A stretch of 64,000 bases of DNA from Odontesthes bonariensis (GCF_027942865.1 NC_134525.1:24427657-24491656), one strand, 5' to 3'. Counted from the first letter of the stretch, positions 12,384 through 23,964 are shown. Notes: a model not told the origin generated them from the sequence alone. Made by a program: numbers and translations.

Positions 12384-14129
12384 ATGGACCTGTTTGGGAT
12401 TTACTTGCTCCTCTCAGTTGCTCTCCTGCCCCGGTCCAGCTGCACCACAGCCAAGGAGATCACCTGCCAGGAGATAGCCGTGCCCCTGTGCAAGGGGATC
12501 GGCTACAACTACACCTACATGCCTAACCAGTTTAACCACGACACGCAGGACGAGGCGGGACTGGAGGTGCACCAGTTCTGGCCTCTGGTTGAGATCCAGT
12601 GTTCGCCGGACCTGAAGTTCTTCCTGTGCAGCATGTACACCCCGATCTGCCTGGAGGACTACAAAAAACCTCTGCCTCCGTGCCGGAGTGTGTGCGAGAG
12701 AGCTCGGGCTGGCTGCGCGCCCCTCATGAGGCAGTACGGCTTCCCCTGGCCGGACAGAATGAAGTGTGACCTGCTGCCTGCCCAGGGAAACCCGGACACT
12801 CTGTGCATGGACTACAACAGGACCGACTCCACCACGGTTTCCCCTGTGCTTTCAAAACCCACCAACCATCCCGGGAAAGGTTACAACCCGCCTAAGAATA
12901 AGCCTGCCAGACCCGGCTCGCCTGGAAAATACAAGCCGCCTGCTGCCCCCTGTGAGCCGGGGTGTAAGTGTTTGGAGCCCATGGTACAGGTGAACACGGA
13001 CCGTCACCCGCTGTACAACCGCGTCAAGACTGGACAGATCGCCAACTGCGCCATGCCGTGCCACAACCCCTATTTTACGCACGACGAGAGAGCGTTCACT
13101 GCGTTTTGGATTGGACTTTGGTCCGTGTTGTGCTTCGTCTCAACTTTTGCCACCGTCGCCACTTTCCTCATCGACATGGAGCGCTTTAAGTATCCAGAAA
13201 GACCTATCATCTTTCTATCAGCTTGCTATATGTTTGTTTCAATCGGCTACATTGTCAGACTGATCGCCGGACACGAGAAAGTTGCGTGCAACAGGGAGTT
13301 CGACCTGGAGCACATCCACTACGAGACCACCGGTCCCGCACTCTGCACCGTCGTCTTCCTCCTTATTTACTTTTTCGGCATGGCCAGCTCCATCTGGTGG
13401 GTCATCCTGTCACTGACCTGGTTCCTCGCAGCCGGGATGAAGTGGGGCAACGAAGCGATCGCCAGCTACTCCCAGTACTTCCACCTGGCCGCCTGGCTCA
13501 TCCCGAGCATGAAATCCATCGCGGTGCTGGCGCTCAGTTCCGTCGATGGTGACTCTGTGGCCGGCATCTGCTACGTGGGGAACCAGAACTTGGACAATCT
13601 GCGGGGCTTTGTCCTCGCCCCTTTGGTGATTTATTTATTCATCGGCACTATGTTTCTCCTGGCCGGGTTTGTGTCGCTGTTCAGGATTCGCAGTGTCATC
13701 AAGCAAGGTGGCACAAAAACGGACAAACTGGAAAAGCTGATGATCAGAATTGGCATTTTCACAGTGCTCTACACAGTGCCGGCAACTATAATAGTCGCTT
13801 GTTACTTTTATGAGCAGCACAACAGGCAGAGCTGGGAGATCACACACAACTGCTCCAACTGTTTATTAGAGCGGGACCGCAGGAGCCCGGACTATGCAGT
13901 TTTTATGTTGAAGTACTTCATGTGCCTTCTTGTGGGCATCACGTCCGGAGTGTGGATCTGGTCGGGGAAAACTTTGGACTCTTGGAGGACTTTCTGCACC
14001 AGGTGCTGCTGGGGCAGTAAAGGCACCAGCGGCTCCATGTACAGCGACGTGAGCACCGGGCTGACGTGGAGGTCGGGCACGGCCAGCTCCATGTCTTGCC
14101 CCAAGCAGATGCCATTGTCCCAGGTTTGA
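12384..14129 (+). CDS. fzd8: Frizzled-8 Wnt receptor
   Basis: This single-exon CDS encodes 581 residues of a seven-pass Wnt receptor at the plasma membrane, signalling through Dishevelled and LRP5/6. Residues 1-20 form a signal peptide. The frizzled cysteine-rich domain holds ten cysteines (28, 36, 73, 82, 89, 100, 104, 111, 128, 141) and N-glycosylation sequons at N42 and N145. A proline/lysine-rich linker (about 150-190) follows. Seven hydrophobic segments lie near 237-262, 274-294, 318-342, 362-382, 408-434, 456-478 and 505-527. The cytoplasmic KTLDSW at 529-534 is the KTxxxW Dishevelled-binding motif, and the C-terminus ends S-Q-V, a class I PDZ ligand. CRD sequence and tail match FZD8 rather than FZD5. 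The glycine-rich tail insert of mammalian FZD8 is missing, as is usual in fish. The ATG has G at -3 and +4. It faces gjd4 and ccny. Teleosts have fzd8a and fzd8b, and I cannot decide which this is. Confidence 0.97.
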   Translation: MDLFGIYLLLSVALLPRSSCTTAKEITCQEIAVPLCKGIGYNYTYMPNQFNHDTQDEAGLEVHQFWPLVEIQCSPDLKFFLCSMYTPICLEDYKKPLPPCRSVCERARAGCAPLMRQYGFPWPDRMKCDLLPAQGNPDTLCMDYNRTDSTTVSPVLSKPTNHPGKGYNPPKNKPARPGSPGKYKPPAAPCEPGCKCLEPMVQVNTDRHPLYNRVKTGQIANCAMPCHNPYFTHDERAFTAFWIGLWSVLCFVSTFATVATFLIDMERFKYPERPIIFLSACYMFVSIGYIVRLIAGHEKVACNREFDLEHIHYETTGPALCTVVFLLIYFFGMASSIWWVILSLTWFLAAGMKWGNEAIASYSQYFHLAAWLIPSMKSIAVLALSSVDGDSVAGICYVGNQNLDNLRGFVLAPLVIYLFIGTMFLLAGFVSLFRIRSVIKQGGTKTDKLEKLMIRIGIFTVLYTVPATIIVACYFYEQHNRQSWEITHNCSNCLLERDRRSPDYAVFMLKYFMCLLVGITSGVWIWSGKTLDSWRTFCTRCCWGSKGTSGSMYSDVSTGLTWRSGTASSMSCPKQMPLSQV

Positions 14130-14690
14130 ATGGGGGGGAATAAAAGCAGCTTATAAGGACTGCTAATTGTTTGGGAGATAACCCATCGCACCACGTATCG
14201 AGCAATTTGCATTGTAATGAACTGCTGCTGAGGTGCCCCCCCACAAACACCTCTGTGGGTTGAAACAATGTACCTGGCATTCACACAAGTTAATTCCCTT
14301 TCTGTTTAAATGTATTAGAGGTACAGACTGAGCAAACTGGGCATTACATGCTGAAAGCAGAGAAGACAGTTTCGTTTGCTACCCCTCACAAAGAGAGCAT
14401 TTTGGGATTTTACTACTATTTTATCTTATCTGTGCCAGATGACATAGTATGATTCATCACAGCAAGGGTGGTTTAAATTAAGCCTTAATAGTGCCCGAGT
14501 ATTTTACGGGTCGGTCATTTTGTAATTTCAAATGTATTTATATAAAACTTATGTAAAACTTGTACATTTGTGCATAAAAGAGAACTTTATAAGATATTGT
14601 GAATTTGTACAAAGTGTAGATGTCTCTTTTTGTGAGAAAGCAAATATGACCTTTATTTTGACAATAAAACATTTGATAAATCTGAAAATC
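14130..14690 (+). other. fzd8: fzd8 3' UTR with polyadenylation signal
   Basis: The stop codon is followed by an early AATAAA at 14139-14144, only 10 bases downstream and probably not used. About 560 bases of AT-rich sequence then end in AATAAA at 14663-14668. Cleavage near 14685 is inferred. Confidence 0.6.
14663..14668 (+). terminator. fzd8: Probable fzd8 polyadenylation signal
   Basis: A canonical AATAAA in AT-rich 3' flank, followed within 30-50 bases by a GT/T-rich stretch (GTGTAACTTTGCAATGTTTT). Confidence 0.6.
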
Positions 14691-17342
14691 AGTGTAACTT
14701 TGCAATGTTTTCTCATGCACGGGAGGCTTTTCTGTGTCCCAGCCTGAGCGGGCATATTTTGTGGCTCCTTGTGGTCGCCGCGCTGGGGACGGCGTTTGAG
14801 AGCCCCGGCTAAAAAGGAAGCCCTTTTAACCATCAGAGGCCGGTAATTAGAGGCAGGGGTTGAGTTGGAGCATCTCCATAATTGTTCGAGTCCTCTTCAG
14901 ATGCTTGCCGAAGCCTGCTTTCTTAATTTAGTAAAAGAGGGAGTGGGTGAATGGGGGGGATATAAATGCAGGGAACAGACCCTTTTCATCTGCGGGAACT
15001 TTGATCTTTCTTTTTTAACAGCCGAGAATAAAGGTGGTGTTTATTAGGAGTGTCTGTCAGATGTGCCAAGGTTCCCCCTAAATGTCCCCATTTGGATGCT
15101 TTGATGGACGTCCTACAATTGAGAGAGTGTTTTGGAACCCCTCGCTTTTTCAGGAGGGTTGTCAGAGCTGAAACCTGCCAGAGCCCCTGCGTCTTGTGTT
15201 TGTTTTTTTTTCCCTCAATTTCTTCTTTTTTTTTTCCTTACAGAGTCTGAATTGAAACATCTTCTCCCTCGGTGCAAGCTGTGTCAGCAAGTGCAGGGGC
15301 CTTGACATGAATGAAATTGAAATGGCATTGAAAGCCCCACAGGTGGTCTGTTCACATGATCTCACATCTTAGGGGCCCTTAATCAAGGCATTTCTGCTAC
15401 TAATGTATCTGGTTTAGTCCCAATTAACCCAATGCGCTGGCAGAAGATGATACACTGCAATCCAGCGTAGACATGCCTTTGATTTGCTGGTCAATGGTGA
15501 CAGTGGCCTTTGTAGTGACCCGTTTGTTCCTGCTTTATTCTTTTACACTCAAACTGTAGATGGGAATCCCAATAAAAAAAACAACCAAAAAAAAAAAAAA
15601 AACTTCTGTTCAGCGAAGCACAGACATGCATCTGTTGGCTGTCAACCATACAACACTTGCATCACAAGCAAGGACATCAGGATATAAAGGGTGTTCTCAA
15701 GCACAAAGGAGCAGATCCTTTAGCATTCTGCCATCACATGGATAACCAACAGTTCTGAGTAGTTTTACTGCTTGTGTGAAGTTTTTAAAGATTATTTTTG
15801 GTGGTTTATTTGGTGTCCATTTAAAAAAAAAATTTATGTTAAAGACTAAATCATTTTACTGCTCAGTCAGAGAAGCCCTTGAAATATTTCCACTTTTAGG
15901 CTCAGAAATACATAGAAATATTTCTTGTTTCTTTTTCTGGTGCGTTCACCCAATACTCCCACCAGGTGGTTTACAAACTGCCTGCTAGTCCTTTCAGCCA
16001 TACTGCTATTATACACCTCCATCTAGTGGGGAAAACATCAGTTCACAATTCCACCTGCCTACGCTTCGAAGTTTGAAATTCTGAGCAGTCTTTAAGAACT
16101 CAATCTTAGAATAAAGAATATTTGCCCTCAGAGTTATATTGTTGTATAGTGCTCCAGGGGTCTCCAAAGCCAGTACCACCAAAGCTGAGACAACATGTAC
16201 GGTTAAGAGATGTTCGTCAGAGCTGTCACAATAGCAGGGTGTTAAGTGGTCGTAGCTCCGGTGAGTTCTCAGTTAAATGTTCCTCTTTAATTCGTCATGA
16301 TTTTTTGCTGAGACACTATCTGTCTGACCGTTTCAGAACACATTTTCTTGATATATCTATTCTAACCTGCAGAAATCCAACAATGGAGCCTGTCTCTGTG
16401 ATGGAATTATCTTGTTTTCTGATTGCTCTCTTCAGCCAGACTTGTTGCCTATCAAATATTAATGTTAGCGTTTGATGAAAGGCAGACAGAACAGAGCAGG
16501 CGGGTGTTAGGTACGCCATCTTTTTTTAATATTAATCCCTCTGATACACCTGGGGAAAGTTTTTTCTAAGACAGCACGAGATAAGATCTTGCAGCTGTGG
16601 GTATGATCTCATGTACCACATCCGTTGTTTTGACACACGTCAGCCCATATTTATTGATACATTTGGCATATTTACATTAAGATTATACTTTAAAGCAGCT
16701 TCCTCTGTTATAACATTTGTTTTTAATGTATATAAAGCATTTTTTTTCTTTTCTTTTCCAGGTTACACTCGTGAGTCTTAGATAAACAATAGCAGTAAAA
16801 TCTTGGCATTTACGTGGGTGTGTTCTGCTATGCACAAAGCTTCGCAGTGACCTAAGATTTCTTTGACCCATTTAGATTAATGTTAAAGCTTCTGACCCCT
16901 ACCTCAGGCACATTATTCCCATCTGGCTATTTGAGACACCAGATGTTGGAAAATAAAGGGGCTCAGGGTTCTGAGTTCTGTCAGGCTGCATGGTTATGGT
17001 TTCTAAGGGACCTGAGAGTCATCAGTTGTTGCGGTTTGGTTTGCACATTTGAAAAGTGTAGAGAGAAAGATGGTTCAGATCGGTTTCTTGCAATGGTCTG
17101 AGGACTTTGTGACTTCTCAATCGAAGAGGTACTTTTCTGTCAGCCGAAAAACACACCTGGTCTGGTTCCTGTTGCATCTGGCATACAAATTCAAAACGAC
17201 AAATAGTTTTTGGGTCAGCTCTAGTTTAACAAAAAAGTCAACATAAATGGCCAGCTCCCCAGTGGCACAGCAACAATGCCTCAGTCCTTACAGTGCACCC
17301 CCGCTGCCTTTTCCTACCCAAGGACCCCCCCTTCACCCCAAA
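14691..17342. other. Non-coding downstream of fzd8
   Basis: No gene is seen. The part 14840-15470 is of balanced composition and includes CTTTGATC near 15000, a TCF/LEF-type core, so it may be regulatory (inference). A/T runs occur near 15567-15602 and 15822-15832. Confidence 0.35.
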
Positions 17343-17379
17343 CCCCCCCCCCCCACACACACACACACACACACACACA
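17343..17379 (+). repeat. C run followed by (CA)n microsatellite
   Basis: About 12 Cs run directly into a (CA) repeat of about 24 bases. This low-complexity tract explains the open frames on both strands at this place. Confidence 0.9.
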
Positions 17380-18574
17380 GCAGGAGTTGAACACACTGTT
17401 CCCTCAGCCCTTCTCAAACAGGACATGTACACAAAAGGGAAGCTTCTTTCATCTGCCACGCCGACTGTTTTCCCAGGTTCACTCTGGTATGGGCGTGCTG
17501 GGTGAACCTCCAGACCAACAAAACAGCACAGCGCTCAGCACCGATGATGGATGTGATGGCACATATCTGATAATAGATGAAGATTGAGCAGAACAATCAA
17601 GGATGATAAATAGTCAGTGACGCTGTCTTTCTAACACCATGCAGCCAATCTTTTTGTTCATGGCACAACTTGTTGTTCTTATGTACAGCTGGCCGTCCTG
17701 TTGTTGTCCTCGGTAACTCTAAAGGGATGTGGAAAAATCCATAGAGTTCCACTTTAATACTGAAAATATCCTGAAAGACACATATGGTACAATGTCAGAT
17801 TGAACCAGAGTCTATTAGTACGCTCATTTGCTACTCATTGGAGTTTCTTCTAGACACGGTGTGATTAACTACACTACATGTTGTAATTCAGCAGTGTAAT
17901 ACGACCAGTTCCATTAAAGATATTGGTCTTCTATTATTTACACAACTTAACTGTGCCTGCGCCTGTTCGTCATGTTCAAAATGCATTTTCAAATGCAATA
18001 CCCGGTTCTCTACACTCGAGGGAGTCATCGACTAGATGTTGTCTTTGTTCCTGCAGAGGGAAACAGACGGGTTCAAACTACTGACACATATTATGTGTTG
18101 AAAAGCAAATGAATACAAGATAGAACAAAGCAGTTATTAAAAATTGTGTAGACTGACTGGTGAAGTTCTCCTTTTTTGCGCACTATTAAACGGTGTTTCT
18201 CAAGGTCGTAAGCAATAAAGAAACACCAACCTATGAAACACATAACTGTCTATTGTAAAAAAAAAATGAAAAGGAAAAAGTTCAAATGTACAAAAAATAA
18301 TCATAAATTGATAGAAAAAAAATAATGAAAAGTGTTAATCACACGTGTGCTAAACCCCTAATCATAAGTGATGCTTCTACAGATTCTATTGGGTTAAGCT
18401 GTATTATCAGTAGTTACTGACTGCTTGTGTTAAACACTCAGATTACTATTGATGAGAAATGGCTCCACACAAGTCAGACCTTCTATCCAACAACATGGTA
18501 CATAATTTTCAATAGGGTACTCATGTATAGTTCCTTTAAATAACCCCTGCTAAAGATGGGCTCTATTAGAGTTT
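17380..18574. other. Non-coding, no recognised feature
   Basis: AT-rich sequence with A-rich patches near 18258-18330. No exon, RNA gene or element end is recognised. Confidence 0.4.
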
Positions 18575-19252
18575 GTGAAGGATGTGATGAGGACCCAAAT
18601 ACAGACTCAGAGGAAAACCGGACGTTGAAGGAATCTTGAATTGATTTATTCAAAAACGGCAAGAGAAAACGAACAAAACAAAACCCTAAGTGCAGACAAA
18701 CTGGAAACAACAAGATTACTGGAACTAGAACAAGCCACGAGGAAGGACACAGGTTGCAACAGCAAGATCCTGACAATGACTGTGAGAAACCGGGGATCTT
18801 GAATTCTGGGGGGGAACCGATTAGTGAGCTGAGTATCTGAGGATAATGGGCAGGTGTGGCAGTGGAGCTAATGACCAGACAAGAGAGAACTGAGGAAAAC
18901 TGTGGGTGAGAATAACAGGAACAAGAAACAAAACAGAACAGAGACAGAGGTAACTATAACCAAACAATTAAAGATTAGGCAAATACAAACTGAAGAAAAC
19001 CTGATCACAAACAGATAACTCAAGAACACAAACCAACAAAGCTTAGAACAAACTGAGAACAAGAACAGAGAGCAAACAATAAATAATGTATGAACAAAAA
19101 GACAAATCCATACGAAACAAATACACAGAAACAGAATAAACAGAATAAATCCTGATAACAACCAGTGACAGATAAGAAAACTGAATAGAAACAAAACAGA
19201 AAAACTAAGACGTGAAAAACAAAAGCAAAGTCCAAAAATCCACACATCCTAA
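18575..19252 (-). repeat. Strand-biased interspersed repeat (A/C-rich on +)
   Basis: The segment runs from 'ggatgtgatgaggacccaaa' with 'gaattgatttattcaaaaac' through a long A/C/G-rich, T-poor block (18660-19235) to 'ccacacatcctaacagg'. The strong strand bias gives spurious Phe/Cys/Leu-rich open frames on the - strand. It resembles a common teleost repeat that ends in 'atcctgacag'. No coding capacity is visible. Confidence 0.55.
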
Positions 19253-20005
19253 CAGGCTCGGGCAGTAATATCTGCAGAGGACAGCATGGAGGCGCCTGGC
19301 TTAACAAATTCCTGACTGTTGTTCAAGACATTTGAAACGTTGAATTCATGGAGAGTTCCCTCCATATTTACATAATTTAAATTTACATAAATGTCAAACT
19401 AACATCCACGTCACTGCCAGGGTGCAGGTTTACTCCGCTGACCGTCATATTGTTACACAATGAGCAGTGTTGCTCATTTTTAATGTTTAATGTTAACTGG
19501 TGTATGTTAGAGTGGGCCATAAGATAGAGGAAGCTATGCGCATGGGGTTGGACAACATTCCATCCCCCCCAAAAATGAAGATATTGGACAAACATAAGCC
19601 AGTCCTCAGTCAACCAGGAGCCATTGTTACAACTTCAGAGACAGCTCTGTTTTAATTTTGAAGTCCCTTTCTTTGTTATCTACCTATCTTTTAACTGCAT
19701 TTTGTTTGGATGACATGTGGCATATACAGGTCATCGAGATAGTATGGCAAGACAGTAATGTGGTTACCCAGAGATATGAAGTGTTCCCACTGTAGTGGAG
19801 AAAAAGGACAACATAACAAGGTTTTGATATGCTTAGTAATCACGTAACTGGCACAGATGTCAAAGAAATGAACTGTGACGATAGCAACGGAAGCGCGTGC
19901 TCAGGGTTAGAAACTTTTGTGACGTGCGGAATGATAAAAATGGGGCCTTTGTGAAGGGGGTCACACATCTGTAAGAGAAGATAATCTGTTGTTGCAGTCC
20001 CCTTC
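19253..20005. other. Non-coding, no recognised feature
   Basis: Mixed AT-rich sequence without exons or element ends that I can support. Confidence 0.35.
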
Positions 20006-20708
20006 ACCTTGTAGCACCCACAGTTGCAGATATGCAACAATCTTTTTATTTATTTACATTATTTATTTACATTACATTTTTTGCATTTTATATGTGCTTC
20101 ACTTTTTCACAACAAAGATCTGTGAAATCTGTTTGATTTGTTGTTGAATGGAAAGTTTATGATGGTTGCGTTCCGCACTTTGTATTAAGAATGTTCAATA
20201 AAGGTCTATTATATACATTTCATTGTGGTAGCAGCAGTTACTGGTGAACTTTCACTATACCTTTTTTGCCAAACGAACTGCAGAGAATGACTTGGTTTTG
20301 TGAACAAAATTAATCAGGAAAGCCCACAGTTGCAAATATGCAACATTGCCTAAAATGATTAAAAAAACGGAGTGTCTATTTGCACCCCTGGTACAAATAG
20401 CATTGGCCACACAGCTGAACTATTCACACCCCGTGACGTAACACCAAAATAAAAGCTGCTGGCTTGCACAAAAAACATGGCGGACATCCGTTTTTTCGTC
20501 ATCAGAAAGTGAAGAATACTGCTAGGTTTCGGCACTAATATCTGTTCCAATTAAGAACTAGATGAAAACATTGTGTTTTATTTTCATAATCGATGTTCAG
20601 TGAACACATTACAACCGTCAGTTTGTGAGTTTTTAGAAATTTCGCGATCATGACGTTCAGCCATATTAACTATAAAATTACCTGCACACCACAAATGCTT
20701 TATTGTAT

Positions 20709-20778
20709 CAACTAGCGTAGTGGTAAGTGATTTGAGTAACGATACAGGAATCCCTGGTTCGATTCTTGCCCGATGCAT
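20709..20778 (+). repeat. tRNA-like segment inside the nested element
   Basis: A box A-like TAGCGTAGTGGTAAGTG and a box B-like GGTTCGATTCTTG lie about 40 bases apart, the spacing of an internal RNA polymerase III promoter. No closed acceptor stem is found. It is read as a tRNA-derived module. Confidence 0.45.
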
Positions 20779-21184
20779 TTTGGCAGCGAGAAGTGATAGT
20801 GCGCATACCAACGTCTCTGCAGAGAAGGCGCGCAATTTGAAAAACAATTCAGTTCTCAAACGGAAGTTTTGATTGCAACAATTAGCTAGTGCACAAGGGT
20901 GTAAATAGCATACATTGCTATAAATAGCATACATTATTCTGAATGTCTATTAGCACCCCTGGTAAAATAGCCTTACTCTATTCACACCACTGATCTATAA
21001 AGAAGGTTCTTTATAGATCTGTGATTCTTCACACCCCGTGAATTACCACCAAAAACACCTTGCACGTGAGCACAAAGGCCATTGCGGACATTAGTTTTTT
21101 CCTTATCAGAAAGTGAAGAATTCTGACGGCACTAATATCTTTTTAAATTGAAATATAGATGTCTTTCTTAACTCTTAGCTGAGG

Positions 21185-21240
21185 ACATCTCTGGCCTAAT
21201 GGATAGCGACTTAATCCTCCATACGGGAGACATAGTCATG
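21185..21240 (+). repeat. tRNA-Arg-like 5' half
   Basis: TGGCCTAATGGATAGCGACT closely resembles the D-arm region of vertebrate tRNA-Arg (TGGCCTAATGGATAAGGC). The following CTCC-ATAC-GGGAG can pair as a stem-loop. Box B is missing. It lies in the second copy of the duplicated block, in the position that the other tRNA-like segment takes in the first copy. Confidence 0.4.
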
Positions 21241-21647
21241 TAAAAAATGTCTTATAATAAGTAGATCATAGCTCTGTAAATGAGAATGCATTAAAATTGA
21301 ATTATGCGATCAATATGCCAGTGTAAATCCACAGGGGTGTAAATAGCCTACACTTCTAATTGCACCGGGGTACAAATAGCATACACTTCTATTTGCACCA
21401 GACGGGGTATCAATAGAACACATTGCTGAGTGTACCGGGCTACGAATAGCATTCACTGCTATTTGCAGCAGGGTACAATCAGCATACAGTGCTAATTGTA
21501 CCAGGGGTGCAAATAGCCTTACCCTAAAAAAAAATAGCCCAATTCCAAAAATTCCAAAAATATTGGTTTATTCCCCCCCAAAAAGATGCAAGAAGAGACA
21601 AAATGTTTTTTTTCAATGATTATTCATATGCTTGGGTGCTACAAGGT

Positions 21648-22200
21648 TAAGTTTATCGGTGGATTAATAACGAGGGATCCAATCTCAAAATGCACGTGTG
21701 TATGTAAATCTATGCTTTTTCTAAATAACAGTTTTTTGCAGTTTGTTTATTGGGCAATTTAAATCTATAAATCTAATTTGTTAAGAGAGTTAATAAAGCG
21801 GGATGACTCACTACATACTGTACCATCAGGTTAACCAGTGTTTCCTCAAAGGAATGAAATAAAATATTATTCAGTCATATTTTCTAGAGCTCCCTTAGCA
21901 GGCAACATTTTAACTGCACAGCTAATATGAAATATGATGCCTATTTGCTTTTAAAAATGCTTGGACTGTGTTAAATGTCTTAAAAACACAAGGGCCTTGT
22001 GAGTTACAATTTCGCATGGTCCAAGAGCTAAAACTCATGATCACAGCCGCAAAGAGCACCAAACCGAACCTGGCAGATAAAGATAGAAGCAGCATTCCAA
22101 CATGAAACTCAAGGACTAAAGGCTTTTCCTCTGGCAAAAAAAATTGCGTAATTAACAAGCAGTTTGTCTGTAATAGGAGGTACAGGAAATTCACCCACCG
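21648..22200. other. Non-coding, no recognised feature
   Basis: AT-rich sequence. Open frames are short and without signatures. Confidence 0.35.
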
Positions 22201-22204
22201 ATGG

Positions 22205-22376
22205 CATGCCAATGCTCTTTTTCAGCGTCTCCCAGTCTATAGCGTACGGTATTACTCCCAGAATCCTCTGCTCCCTGGACAGCTTTCCCAGACCAAAATT
22301 CCTCAAAGTCATCAAAGCGAAGTGGGGAGACTCCTTCCAGCTGGCTCTGTCATCTGCCAGATTTATTCCTATAATG
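22205..22376 (-). pseudogene. Orphan CYP2-like exon fragment
   Basis: Reading right to left, the translation contains W-K-E-S-P-H-F-A-L-M-T-L-R-N-F-G-L-G-K, then S-R-E-Q-R-I-L-G and L-K-K-S-I-G. This matches the third coding exon of CYP2-family cytochromes P450 (WKExRRFALMTLRNFGxGK, then an E-R-I stretch and a helix), which encodes the region before the oxygen-binding helix. The arginine pair normally before F-A-L is replaced by P-H. A possible acceptor (CCCATTATAG) lies just upstream, but no good donor follows, and no other P450 exon, heme-binding cysteine motif or I-helix is visible nearby. I read it as an isolated relic. An unidentified retained exon is the alternative. Confidence 0.5.
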
Positions 22377-22399
22377 GGCAAGGATTTTCAGGTCATCTA

Positions 22400-23956
22400 G
22401 ACAGCATGCAAAACAGTCAACCTTCCAGACGAATTTTAGCTTAACATCAGAGGAAAAACTCGCTATAGAATAACTGCTTTTTATTCGTTCTGTTTTACCT
22501 TTCTGGTACATTTTTTATTTTTATTTTTTTAGCAGATATAAGCAGCCTTATCATCACAGCTTCCTTCATCACCTTCACTCAAATTGTGACAAGTGCTGCT
22601 TGTATTCCATGGATTGCAGATTGTTTCCACAACTAGTAGAGTATTAATAGGCTTCTGAAACTATCATGAGTTATTGCAAACTGCATTACCTTTCAAAAAG
22701 AGAATTTCTTTTGGAGAAAATGATCAACTCCTTAAATAACAACCAACTCATTCACATATTCTTCAGTGGACAGTTTTTATCTCCACATCTGTTGTGAGGT
22801 CACATGAGGGTGTTGGCACAGATGTTCTTGGAATGAAAAAGTTGTTCTCAAAAACATCTTAATGCATAATAAATCAGAATCCATAACTTCCTGCATTCAG
22901 CCAGGTCCATTTGAGTCTTGGGGCAAAAGATCCTCACTATTCAACTTATTGAAATATCACACCCCGGAAGCCACTTAGCAACTAATGTAGAACTTTGTAT
23001 ACACTCGACAGCTCCTGTAGGTGTGTTTGCGTGATCAGTAGCAGAATAATCAACGTCTGCAATGGGCCTGTCCAGGCACAGGTTTAAGTTGGAAGTGTTG
23101 GAGGTCTCTGGCAGCTCGACCATTTGTAAAAGCAGAACACAGGCACCTCTGGTTGTCTTTGCCCTGTTTGCAGCTGCTGTGTTTTTCAGGAGCAAAAGAG
23201 GACTCGGGCCTCATTAAGTTACCACCACGTCTTCTTGATGTATCACTGACATGTTTTATTTTGCAACGATGGTTTAAAATAAAAAAGTACAATTGCCCTA
23301 AACAATAGTTCAATAAGAAGGAAACACTTTGATGGATCCAACCGTGATGAAATAAATGAGTTAATAAATTCAAAGATAACATAATGTATGTAATTACTTT
23401 TTACTACATTGTTTCCTCTTGAAATACAACTCACTTCCATATCACTTGAAATATGATTAATTCTGTTTGATGTTGTAGTGGTTCACTGGTCGTCAGTAAA
23501 AGTTTATTTGCCAGGAGTTAAATTCAATAACAGTGATGGTTGTACAACATTAACAAAAGGCATTAATCTATGCTTGTAATGGACAAATGAAAGGGGTTAA
23601 TTCAATGTAAGAAAATCTACTGCTTATTAAATTTAGGATGAAACATATCACACAGCAGCGCAAGTTATTATACAGTGTGGATCCAATAAATGGAAGCATT
23701 TCCCCCCGTCTGTCACTGGAGGGCAGCATGACTTCACTCTGCAGTGTTGCAGTGTGCAGCTACTGCTGCAACACCATGGCCTGGACATGACAAGAACACT
23801 TTCAGTAAGATGCTTTTAAAGCTCAATCATGCTCGGTGACATAATAAGTTCATAATGTCAGTGGGTTGAATACAGAAATATAAGAGATAAAACAAAAACT
23901 CTGTATAAATTCATTTGATATTAGACTGGAAGATGACATGTAATCTTACTGGTTTA
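22400..23956. other. Non-coding, no recognised feature
   Basis: AT-rich intergenic sequence. I see no supported exon or RNA gene. Confidence 0.35.
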
Positions 23957-23964
23957 TTGTTAAT

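Larger units (their letters stand above)
20006..21647. mobile_element. Nested inverted-repeat element with tRNA-like pieces
   Basis: An outer perfect 15-bp inverted repeat (ACCTTGTAGCACCCA at 20006-20020; complement at 21633-21647) encloses an inner one. The inner left end at 20376-20400 (starting CTATTTGCACCCCTGGTACA) is matched by the complement of 21492-21516 with one difference in 25 bases. Inside are two diverged copies of a block (about 20376-20580 and 20945-21155) sharing 'gcggacat', 'ttttt(t)c.t.atcagaaagtgaagaat' and 'ggcactaatatct'. A short tandem array of a unit like GGGGTACAAATAGCATACAC follows at 21330-21518. The hairpin GTTGCA-GATA/AATA-TGCAAC occurs at 20022-20037 and 20329-20344. 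No transposase is visible, so it is non-autonomous. The family is not identified. Confidence 0.6.

Noticed and set aside
12038-12526. Open frame of 162 codons overlapping the fzd8 start in another frame
   Set aside because: It begins at a TTG, not ATG, its protein has no signature, and it is explained by the GC-rich leader and by fzd8 coding in a different frame.
12384-14129. Assignment of the receptor as fzd5
   Set aside because: FZD5 and FZD8 are close, but the CRD sequence, the Y-S-D-V-S-T-G-L-T-W-R-S-G tail, and the neighbouring gjd4 and ccny all favour fzd8.
13892-14284. - strand frames of 113-130 codons opposite the fzd8 C-terminus
   Set aside because: Antisense shadows of a real coding region.
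18868-19307. Two - strand frames rich in Phe, Cys, Leu and Val that look like membrane proteins
   Set aside because: They arise from the strand-biased T/G-rich side of an interspersed repeat. The hydrophobicity is a composition effect.
21330-21518. CRISPR-like array of spaced repeats
   Set aside because: Units are imperfect, adjacent rather than spaced, in a vertebrate genome, and match the terminal repeat of the surrounding element.
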